Source of the DNA: Eumeta japonica
Taxonomy: Eukaryota > Arthropoda > Insecta > Lepidoptera > Psychidae
Assembly: GCA_005406025.1 (NCBI GenBank)
Contig: BGZK01002040.1
Coordinates: 1-64,000 of the forward strand
Length of the DNA: 64,000 nt
Reading direction: 5' to 3'
Below, one piece after another: positions 37,941 to 46,299 of this stretch. The position numbers and the translations under genes are program-made. The notes under the pieces were generated by a model that was given only the letters and a program-made list of their open reading frames with translations, was not told the DNA's origin and made no database searches. Within the stretch, counting starts at the first letter, position 1. Each line of letters opens with the position of its first letter.

Positions 37941-38524
37941 AAATTTTAAGAAAAACTATTACATTTCCTAAATATAGGACAGTAGAAATAAAAAAAAATA
38001 TCAGAATACCCTCTTTATCTAAGATTATTTAGTCTTATGATTTGCAGTAAGAAACGTGTCAGCTTTATTAGAAAAAATAAAAAGACAGTTATTTTAACAG
38101 TTTTTACCTTATATTTTACCTTATAAGTGTGTAATAAAAGTGCGTTGCAGACATGGCAAATGACAGGTATGTATAAAAAGTTATATTTTACTCGTGAGTT
38201 GTTTTTTTCTGTGTTAATATCTAGTTGATAACCTTAACTTTTGTACTAAATAAATATTCTAGCAAAATAATATAAATAAATTACGTATAACTTGTTACAA
38301 ATACTAGCGTACTATATATAGGACAGTAGGATAATATACATGATTTTAGTACAATAATACAACTTTTTCTTTACAGACCGTTAGCTGCGCATGAAATTTT
38401 AGATGCTTTAGAAAATGTTTCTGATAATGAAGAAGATTATAGAGAACGACTGATATGTATTCTACCTCCTGTTGATCCTGACTGTCTCACTGACGAAGAT
38501 TCGGGTGAAGAAGATAATGTAACT

Positions 38525-38938
38525 TTGAATAATTTGCCACGAAACATTCTGCTTCAACCGGCTGAAGTAATGATTCAAGGGCAGATTATGGTGAGTGATA
38601 CAGAAGAAGAACCTTCTGATTCTACAGGTCGAACTAAACGTAGGCGTACCTACGCATGGAGAAAACGGGACTTGGCAAAAAATCCCGTGAATTGGCCAGA
38701 TGTTCAAGGCGCTTGCCAAGATAAGCGCCCAATTGAGTGGTTTGAAAACTTCTTAGATGAAGATGTTATTTCGTTGTTGGTGTCAGAGAGCAATAAATAT
38801 GCTGTCAAAAAGAATTTGCCTGGAGACATAACCACTGAAGATATGAAATGTTTCATCGGCATATTGTTGGTTAGTGGTTATTCATGGCTCCCCGTAGAAG
38901 AATGTATTGGGAAAACTCCTGATACAAAAATGAATTGA
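38525..38938 (+). CDS. piggyBac-like transposase, N-terminal open part
   Basis: This is the open part before the first break. In frame it really extends upstream to 38377 and the tiny first exon. It includes an acidic stretch, a basic KRRRTYAWRKRD patch that could serve as a nuclear localisation signal, and the start of the transposase domain (RPIEWFENFLDEDVISLLV, DMKCFIGILLVSGYSWLP). The last 15 or so codons are out of register: the conserved RRRMYWEN motif is in the next frame from 38893. Confidence 0.7.
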   Translation: MNNLPRNILLQPAEVMIQGQIMVSDTEEEPSDSTGRTKRRRTYAWRKRDLAKNPVNWPDVQGACQDKRPIEWFENFLDEDVISLLVSESNKYAVKKNLPGDITTEDMKCFIGILLVSGYSWLPVEECIGKTPDTKMN

Positions 38939-39957
38939 TCAGCTCGGCTATGACTAGGGATAGATTTGACTTTATTTTTCGCCACCTTCATGTCAATGAT
39001 AATCTGGATTTGCAAGACAAATACACAAAAGTACGCCCCCTAGTTACACTTCTAAATAAAAAGTTCTTAGAGTTTTCTCCTCTTGAAGAGCATTACAGTG
39101 TAGATGAGGCCATGATCCCCTACTATGGTAGACATGGCTGCAAACAGCACATAAAAGGTAAACCTATTAGGTACGGGTTCAAAGCTTGGGTTGGTGCTAC
39201 ACGGTTAGGGTATGTTTTATGGATGGAACCATACCAAGGTGCTACAACTATGTGCAATCCAATATATAAAGAATTGGGGCTGGGTGCAAGCGTTGTTCTC
39301 ACTTTTTGCGATGTGCTGATTTCACGTGGCTTCGACCTTCCTTACCACGTAGTTTTTGATAATTTTTTTACTGGGACGCCCTTGCTGAAAGAGATAACAA
39401 AGAAAGGCCTTCGTTGCACTGGGACAGTTCGAGAAAACAGGACATCTAGTTGTCCTCTGATTACATCGAAGTTACTGAAAAAAAAGGAACGTGGTGCTGT
39501 CGATTACAGAACGACACATGACAACACGTTCATTATTGCTAAATGGCATGACAATAATATATTCAGTATTGCTTCTAATGCTGTAGGAATAAATCCTAAA
39601 CAATCTGCCAAACGCTTCTCACAAAGTGAAAAGAGAAACATTGTCATAGAAGAACCACATATGGTGTCCATCTATAACAAATATATGGAAGGAGTGGATC
39701 GGTCTGATGAAAATATTTCACATTACCGAATTGGTATACGAGGTAAGAAATGGTATATGCCGTTGCTCACACACATGATCGATCTTGCCGAACATAATGC
39801 ATGGCAGTTATATAAAATAAATCATGGAAAACTGGATCATCTTGGCTTTCGCAGAAGGGTAGCAATTGCTTTGATTGAATCAAACAGAAAAAATGCCAAA
39901 GAGGGCCTAGCCGACCCTCCCATCATGAACATGCTGATAGTCGTAAAGACCAAATGA
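38935..39957 (+). CDS. piggyBac-like transposase, catalytic core open part
   Basis: 340 codons without a stop cover the RNase H-like catalytic core with all three Asp residues: SVDEAMIPYYGRHG, VVFDNFFTGTPLL and YMEGVDRSDENISHYR. Other family motifs are KPIRYGFKAWVGATRLGYV and KKWYMPLLTHMIDLA. A normal start is absent; the frame is entered from the upstream exon. The final codons after LADPP are out of register with the family: HADSRKDQMNHLVIPQSK continues in another frame from about 39920. Confidence 0.85.
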   Translation: MISSAMTRDRFDFIFRHLHVNDNLDLQDKYTKVRPLVTLLNKKFLEFSPLEEHYSVDEAMIPYYGRHGCKQHIKGKPIRYGFKAWVGATRLGYVLWMEPYQGATTMCNPIYKELGLGASVVLTFCDVLISRGFDLPYHVVFDNFFTGTPLLKEITKKGLRCTGTVRENRTSSCPLITSKLLKKKERGAVDYRTTHDNTFIIAKWHDNNIFSIASNAVGINPKQSAKRFSQSEKRNIVIEEPHMVSIYNKYMEGVDRSDENISHYRIGIRGKKWYMPLLTHMIDLAEHNAWQLYKINHGKLDHLGFRRRVAIALIESNRKNAKEGLADPPIMNMLIVVKTK

Positions 39958-40254
39958 ATCATCTGGTTATTCCTCAATCGAAGCAAACACACTGTCGTCA
40001 ATGTCACAAAAATGTTTGACACGTTGCAAGAAATGTGATGTTGAGTGTGTGTCAAGTGTTTTGAAACATATCATTCATAAATAGTGTTAATCTAGTAAAT
40101 TACATATAACAATGGGTAATATAATCAATAGTTATCTAATAAACTACACTTTTTGATTACATTCTGTTTTGTCATAAATGGTCTTTTATTTCCTCTTATT
40201 ATCCTACTGTCCTACATATAGGACGGCTGTTTCCCTGAAAGCCTTACACTTAAT

Positions 40255-41079
40255 TTTTTTTTTATAATTTTTTTTATGTTGCATAAGATCTAATAAACTA
40301 AATAATGTAACTTTTTTCAAAATTTTCAGAAAATTTTAGTTTCAGGCTTATCTGGGTTAATATCTATTTACATATTTATACGTTACTATGGTCAAATTTT
40401 ATGAAGATATCGACATCATATTAAATTCAGATTTAAAAGGGTTTACAGCGACAGAAAGAAATACTGGACGTCCCATTTACACGTGTGAGGACTTCCTTGG
40501 CCAAGACACGGACCACTAAAACGAGAATCAAGACAGATGGGCAATTTCGGTACAGAGTAAAGTAGAAATTAAAATGGCCGCGGATGGACTGCAGAAACTT
40601 CCAGAAGCGGATACAGAAAGTTTGGCACCGAGTGAAGAAAACGAAGAATGAACGAATAGTTATCACGCGATGAATGAAAAAACTGGGGAAGAGGGTCTAT
40701 CTTTATTAACGGTATTTATAGAGATAGTGTTACCTATTGAGAATCCAGTTTTCGACTTAAGTTCACACGTATGATGATTGGCTCCACTCTCCCGTCGCTC
40801 TTAATCCAGATCGGAACCTACACTTCTTTCCTATACTTGAGGTGGAAGGTACAAGGTGCGGACCGTACCGAAACTTCTACTATATCAATGCCCGCGACCG
40901 GCTGAAGGTTGATACCTTCTGCTGGATATCCGGTTGCTAGATCCTGACTACGATCGAATAAACCAATGAGTTTTTTAACTCGACGTGAGTAAAGCACACG
41001 CTCAGTGCCTCGAAAACCAAGCTAAGCCGTCTGTCGCGGGCAGTGTCATGGAATGGGAGATGACAGCCTTTAGTCCGTA
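40255..41079. other. Intron, GC-moderate unassigned sequence
   Basis: The parts 40430-40660 and 40760-41060 are less AT-rich than their surroundings and may be old retroelement pieces. No domain could be read on either strand. Confidence 0.35.
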
Positions 41080-42080
41080 CTGACCCAGCTTAAGGTTAAA
41101 GTTCCTTAATATGAAATAAAAAAGATCGTAAGAATGTGTGGCTCAAGAGTTGCTTAAACAAAGCCTGACACAACAATTGCTACGGAAATATCATGGATAC
41201 AGACTTTGCTTTATACTTTATATTAATCGATCGAGTAGTTTATAAGATGATGTAAAATGGAAGCAATAAGTATATAGTTAAAAAAAAAATAACTTACTGA
41301 TTCATACACCACGTTATTTTTGAAATTACAAGCCCGATCGGAATCAAATATGATCACATGATATTTCCTACAGTTTAAGTACACAATAAGAAAGAATTTC
41401 TAGAAATTCATTTTTTATCGCAGTGCAAGGGGGTTGACTTTTGCGTGAAATTTTTTATATAGTGAAGTACGACTGTTTTTGGTATAAATATCGCTTATTA
41501 AAAAGGGCGCGACGCGTCTTTCATAATTAGTTGGAAGGATGAGTAGGATTGCATAATGCATGAAAATGAATGCGTATTCAGTTTGTCTTCTTTACGAATC
41601 TAAACTATTCATCCAGTTGCTATGAGACTGACGATATGTCGTGCATGCGAACGGGAAGGTTTCTGAAAAAAAAATACTAGCGACTGTCCCCGATATCGTC
41701 TGAGTATTTGTGCCATTGAACCAAACTACTGAACCAATCCTAAAAATCCCATCATTAATAACAAGCTGCCTGAGTAAAAAAGTCTATTAATATTTCGCTT
41801 TGGCGTCGTCTACTTATTTTTTCTATTAACGATTCTAAAAATATATAAATAAATAGATGGTAAATTTCGATCATCTCTCGAAATTTTGACTATCCCCGAG
41901 TAATATAGGATGTTTATTTTGATACTAGCACTTGCACTGTTTAAATCGGAACTGCGACCGGTAATGTAATCAAAATTGGAAGAAGCACGAGGAGCGAAAA
42001 TCGAACGTCGAGGATCTGAATCGAGTCTGGGACTAAAATTGAAATAAAAAACGTGATTGCAACCGGAATAAGGTACGAAC
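41080..42080 (+). repeat. Dispersed ~1 kb repeat, copy 2
   Basis: Partner of 11670-12800 with the same block order: CAGCTTAAGGTTAAAGTTCC, GCCTGACACAACAATTGC, ATTCATCCAGTTGC with GACTGACGATATGTCG, CCAAACTACTGAACC, TTTATTTTGATACTAGCAC, then GAACTGCGACCGGTAATGTAAT and a purine-rich tail. No coding capacity was seen. Confidence 0.65.
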
Positions 42081-42986
42081 GGTGCCATCGATGATTAGGA
42101 GTGGCATGGGTAAGTTTTCGTCCAGTTATTAGGTCAAGTATTCCAGCGGCACATTCCGTGATCGCGGCTCTAACAATAAATGGAAACATTTAATTAATCC
42201 ACGCGATCCACCGACACGCGGGTCTTCTTTCGACACGCAACCCGCCCTGCCCGCGTTGTTGTGACACGCAAGACGTTCTATTATGTTGGCCAACAACGTA
42301 CTCAAAGCGGAGGTTGGGTCTACCTTTGCGTGATGAAAACGTACACGTGTTGCCACAAAATGTTTGTGAAGCGTTTGCGTATTTAACTTCAATTTAACAT
42401 CAAAGAGTCACGACTATTATGCCACTTTGGCCGTCCGTAGCATTTTACATTTAAGTACATTTACTATTCATGTAACAGAATGTATAAAAATAATATGAAA
42501 CAAGTGTTCGGTAGATAAAATTAATCTTCAAAAAAAAAAATTACTCATTCTAAAACTCCTGTATGTTTTTATAGAATAGACAAATGTTAATTATTATGAT
42601 TACTATGATAATTTTAAAGTTTCCTGAAAGATGAAGTGGTTTATTAAATTTTTTCTGAGTTTCAGGTGCGAAAATTATATTGTTTATATGCATAAAAATA
42701 CAGCCTACATGTTATGTGTATGCGATATTTGAAGGTAGATGGTTGAAGCAATAAGCCATGAGAGTAAGGATTTATGAAATCTCTGTAAGAATATTGGAAT
42801 ATAAAGTAATATATGTTCATATCCACAATCTAAAGATTTATAAGTATTTATAAGACACATTCAAAACAAGTTCTGCGTTTACTCGTTCCTTTTCTACATT
42901 TTTAGCCTTAGTATCTATATTTTACAAAAAAATTTCAACTTTCATAGCTGAAAGTTAAAAATTATTATACATCAACCGCTTGATAT

Positions 42987-43290
42987 AAGCTCTGGTTTAG
43001 GGTTCCGTACCCAAAGGGTGCCAACGGAACCCTATTACTGAGACTTCGATGTCTGTCCATCCGTCTGTGGGTCACAGGGCTCTATCTCTTGCATCGTAAT
43101 AGTTAGACACTTAATATTTTCACCAATTGGATATTATTGTGATCGCTATAACAACAAATACTTAAAATAAAATAAAGTTAAAAATTAAAGGGGGTCGTCA
43201 TCCAAGAAACGTGTTTTTTTACTGAACTATTTTTAAAACATTGTATCCTTCGTGTACGAGTCCAACTCCCGCTTGACCGGTTTTTTTTCA
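42987..43290 (+). repeat. Lepidopteran AGGGTTCCGTACCCAAAGGG repeat, near complete
   Basis: It opens TTTAGGGTTCCGTACCCAAA, continues GGAACCCTATTACTGAGACT and CCGTCTGTGGGTCACAGGGC, CGCTATAACAACAAATACTTA, and closes TACGAGTCCAACTCCCGCTTG with ACCGGTTTTTTT. This is the best taxonomic marker in the window. Pieces of the same family (AAGTGCGA-T-GGACTC...GGGTTCCGTAC) are at 49150-49198, 54056-54120 and 56062-56115. Confidence 0.75.
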
Positions 43291-43299
43291 ATTTCTTCA

Positions 43300-44545
43300 A
43301 CATGCGTGATTTTTTTTTGGACATTGATATGATTCGAATATAAACTTTTCATATTGAGCATGAATTTGTAATCTCTCTTTTACATTATTTTTAAAATTAG
43401 AAGCAGACGTTAAGTTATTCTTTAAAATACATCTTAATATTGTACATTTATCAGTATTATATTTGCAGAAAGATAATGAGCTTCATTGATTTCATTGCCT
43501 AGCTGAACACTCACAGCCGGATTTGTGAAATGACACTTAATCCTTTTGTGAAGGTGTATTTCTTCATTTCCGTAAGTATCATAGCAAAACAATGAAGGAT
43601 TTCTGAGAATCAACTGTATTTATTTTAAATGAAATGTGATGAGTTCAACATAGCAGCTTGTCCAGTCCGTCGCGCCTTTCGGGCAAAAAGTGATATAATA
43701 GGGGAACACTGTGTATAGCTGCTTCTGCCACTAAGTTGATCACAAGTGACAGTTGAACCGTCATTTCAGTGTTTGATGATACGCTAAAAAATGCCGACAG
43801 TCGGCGGTATTCGGCCGATTCTGCCGAGGCGTCCTCCTATTTAAAGAAGAGCATGTGTGAACAACACACAATTCCACATATGCATTTCTTCGCAAAGTTT
43901 TCGCAGGTCAGTTCAAGCGTCAAACGAAAACGGACATCCCTGCTGCTGCTGTGTTATAGTGCTCTTATACTCTAAGAAATTATATTTCTATGTTAGCTAT
44001 TTCTGCACTCTATGAAATTATATTTCTATATTAACCATTAAAGGTAAATGAAAATGAAGTTTTTTTTTGTAGGTTGTACAACTGGAAATTAGTCTTTTTT
44101 CCTTTTTTTTAAAACAGCTTCAAAAACTTCCGCGATGACGCACATCCTCATTCGGACATCGTGCCCTTCATCTTTGTTCTTATAACCGTTATGGTTCGGC
44201 AGCCAAACTATAGGTTCAAATTGAAAACATTGGAAGCTTCGAGAAATGCTCGTTTTTATCAAACTTTACGTACGATCGATGACGGCTTAAAGGTCGACAC
44301 CGTCGTCTTAGAACTATAAGGTATCAAGTTCGAACCTTGCCACGGACAATCCCACCACCTCCCATGGCCCCTCCGACATCTAGGTCATATGGGCCGAATC
44401 GCAGAAGCGCCGCGAGACACCGATTAAATCTAATCCCGCGACTCTTCATGCTTCTTACAAGTTATTTCTATATTTCAGTTCCATGTCCCTGATCACAACT
44501 CTCCCTGTTTAGGGCTTGTACGCCACAGAAACGGACTTCGTTGCT
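43300..44545. other. Intron, no gene seen
   Basis: A GC-richer patch at 43660-43970 contains CTATTTAAAGAAGAGC, followed by an approximate 28-bp duplication around GAAATTATATTTCTAT at 43973-44040. It could be a solo LTR, but no matching ends were found. 44280-44420 is GC-richer and unassigned. Confidence 0.35.
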
Positions 44546-44552
44546 GAGCAGC

Positions 44553-44639
44553 TCTTCACTCTTGTAAGCTTCTGGTCTTCACTCTTGTAAGCTTCTGGTC
44601 TTCTCTCTTGAAAGCTTCTTGTCTTCTCTTCACTTTTGG
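44553..44639. repeat. Tandem repeat, 23-bp unit x 3.8
   Basis: Units start at 44553, 44576 and 44599, with a partial one at 44622. The first two are identical (TCTTCACTCTTGTAAGCTTC plus TGG); the third has substitutions. It directly follows, in LINE sense, the stop codon region of the R1-type ORF2, so it is probably that element's 3' untranslated region. Confidence 0.9.
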
Positions 44640-44650
44640 CCGCCATGCAA

Positions 44651-45821
44651 TCAGTGCCATGCACGCGCGTATTCTACCAACCGTCTGAAGTTCGCCTGTG
44701 TGCCCACAAGATCCGCATAGTATACCGGGCCCACTTGCAGCACCTCTATTCCGCTCAGCATTTCGTTCCTAATATCGTCGTATAGAGGGCATGACCACAG
44801 GACGTGGTGCATGTCCTCGTCTGTCTGTTCGCATAAAGACATACTTGTTTCATTCAAATCTAGATCATACAGACGCTTCCGAAAACATCCATGGCCCGTA
44901 AGCAGCTGCGAGGTTTGGTAGTCCGGCTCGACCCAGTCAAAACTGAGTCTTGCCGACACGTCCGGGAAATAGCGGTACAGTTCCCTACCATTTATCTCAG
45001 CATCCCAATTCTTCTGCTATTCCACAATCATCTCCTCCCTCACTCGACGCCTGAACACCCTAACTTCGGGCGCAGTTCGCCCCTCTCGCTCGCTGACAGT
45101 CCTGCCCGCTATGATCACCTCCATGTGAGCAGGCAGCACTCCGGCTAGAACCGGCAGAGCCGCCGTGCTCACGGTCCTGTAAGCTTTGATCAACAACATC
45201 ATAGCTGGCCGCTGTCTTCAGCAGGGCGCTGCGTACTACGTGGAGATTTGCACGCTTGTACCAGCACCCCGCCGCGTACGTCAAGGTAGTCAAGTATGTC
45301 GCCAAGTAGATTGTCTTAAGGGAGGGATATCTCACTCCCCACGATGCGGCCGACACCCTGGACACCTTGCCGAAGCTCTTCGACGCCCTCTCACCAATAC
45401 TTTGCGCATGTTGCGCAAAGGAGAGGTGCTCGTCCAAAACCAAACCCAGCACAGTGACCGCGGAGACAGTCCGGATGGAGTCGCCACCCATCCTAATGAT
45501 CGGCGGTCTCTGCAGCCGGCCCTTAACCGTCATGGTGCACGACTTCGCCGGGGCAAACGCCAACCGGTTACGCCGGCCCCAATATAGTATCAGGCCCAAG
45601 GCTTGCGCAGATAGCCGCTCAATCTCGGCGCGGGATGACGCCTCCACCAGGACCGTCACATCGTCCGCATAGGCCACGGTCTTAACACCGGCCGGGAATG
45701 GGAGCCACAGCAAGTCATCCAGTAGCACGTTCCACAGCGCGGGGCCTGGGACAGAGCCCTGGGGGCACCCCATTGTGTCGATTGTCCCTTGCGACAGACA
45801 ATCGACTGATGAGCTTTCAAC
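44651..45821 (-). pseudogene. R1-clade LINE ORF2 fragment: reverse transcriptase and C-terminal domain
   Basis: The reverse transcriptase part reads MGCPQGSVPGPALWNVLLDD and VKTVAYADDVTVLV; the catalytic YADD is encoded at 45671-45660. The thumb follows, with GLVLDEHLSF, SAASWGVRYPSLKTIY and LTYAAGCWYK. A one-base change at about 45210 shifts the frame to RPAMMLLIKAYRTVSTAALP, VLAGVLPAHMEV. A TAG at 45017-45019 then interrupts before NGRELYRYFPDVSARLSF. The C-terminal region has the Cys/His-rich segment seen at the end of R1-clade ORF2 (SLCEQTDEDMHHVLWSCPLY) and ends at a TGA at 44651-44653. The style (KAYRTVSTAALPVLAG, SWGVRYPALK) is that of R1-clade elements of insects. With a frameshift, a stop and a missing 5' half it is inactive. 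Confidence 0.88.
45778..45805. repeat. Hairpin: 9-bp inverted repeat near the LINE 5' break
   Basis: TCGATTGTC and GACAATCGA flank a 10-nt loop, just inside the truncated LINE fragment. Confidence 0.7.
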
Positions 45822-45839
45822 TTAAGTCTTAACTAAACA

Positions 45840-45910
45840 GTTCGATCCGCGCCTCGGAGAGGACGTTAAGCCTTTGGTCCCGGCTGCTGTTATCGCGTTA
45901 GGTCCGCGCG
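45840..45910 (+). repeat. LINE tail fragment with GAGAGGACGTTAAGCC...GGTCCCGG
   Basis: CCTCGGAGAGGACGTTAAGC and CTTTGGTCCCGGCTGCTGTT match a motif often seen in the 3' region of lepidopteran non-LTR elements. It abuts the R1 fragment on its 5'-truncated side and runs in the opposite direction. Confidence 0.5.
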
Positions 45911-46220
45911 GGGATTTGGTGAACCTCTCAATCCGAATTAAAAAGGCGGCGGGAAGACGCGGCACGACGGCACAATAAGGCGCCGAGCGCCCGTCAGCGC
46001 GTCTCGCACTACCCTGCGGAACCACTGCGGGCGTGAATGCGATCGCGTTCGTATTTCACGAAACGAGCACGGACCTTTTTCTGCGGCTCAGGGAACGCCG
46101 CAGAACGCGAACTAGTATCCGCGTAATGTCAAAAAAACCATTTATGCTCGCGTTCGTGGCGTTTACGGGGTCTCGCGGCGCGAGCGTCGAGAGGTGTTTG
46201 GTGAGTCATCTAGTCCCGAG
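45910..46220 (+). other. CpG-rich block inside the giant intron
   Basis: This block is much richer in G, C and CpG than its surroundings. It contains an open frame from ATG 46033 (MNAIAFVFHETSTDLFLRLR...) and a perfect donor-like TTTG|GTGAGT at about 46199 in the same strand. It could be a promoter or first exon of a gene nested in the intron, or old retroelement sequence. No domain is recognisable. Confidence 0.35.
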
Positions 46221-46299
46221 ATTAAAATATTTACTGAGCCGTATCATGTTATTGACGTTTTGTGCATCTCTCTTGTCGGTAAAAAGGTTGCGATATTAA

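Larger units (their letters stand above)
38153..40086 (+). pseudogene. piggyBac-like transposase, reading frame broken
   Basis: Exon 1 (38153-38166) encodes MAND; a GTATGT donor at 38167 and an AG at 38375-38376 join it in phase to exon 2 from 38377. The N-terminal part is acidic (EDSGEEDN), followed by a basic TKRRRTYAWRKRD patch. The core holds the DDD catalytic residues: SVDEAM (Asp codon 39103-39105), VVFDNFF (39358-39360) and GVDRSDE (39697-39699). A one-base shift at about 38890-38893 moves the frame to RRRMYWENS, with a TGA at 38920-38922, after which KNELISSAMTRDRFDF continues to 39957 in that frame. The C-terminal cysteine-rich finger (HCRQCHKN, RCKKCDV, CVKCFETYHS) is spread over three frames. 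Nearly full length but not translatable as read. Confidence 0.9.
37950..40249 (+). mobile_element. piggyBac-like transposon
   Basis: This region surrounds a piggyBac-type transposase. A motif TATAGGACAGTAG occurs in direct orientation at 37973-37985 and 38318-38330 and inverted at 40204-40216, where it is part of TATTATCCTACTGTCC. TTAA, the piggyBac target, occurs at 37946-37949 and 40250-40253, giving a candidate element of 2,300 bp, close to the usual 2.4 kb. The terminal bases are not a convincing match to each other or to the usual CCC/GGG ends, so the limits are provisional. It lies in the 46-kb ABCG intron, on the opposite strand to the gene. Confidence 0.7.
44640..45821 (-). mobile_element. 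5'-truncated R1-clade non-LTR retrotransposon
   Basis: On the minus strand the sequence preserves the second half of a LINE ORF2, from just before the CPQGS motif of the reverse transcriptase to the ORF end and a 3' tail. It is cut off on the 5' side at about 45821, where a stop and unrelated sequence begin. 5' truncation is the normal result of target-primed reverse transcription. Orientation is the same as the host ABCG gene. Confidence 0.85.

Noticed and set aside
43660..44040. Possible solo LTR with a TATTTAAA box
   Set aside because: No TG...CA ends, no target-site duplication and no matching second copy could be found.
45186..45672. Plus-strand open frames of 101 and 133 codons
   Set aside because: They are antisense to the R1-type reverse transcriptase fragment and show no motif of their own.
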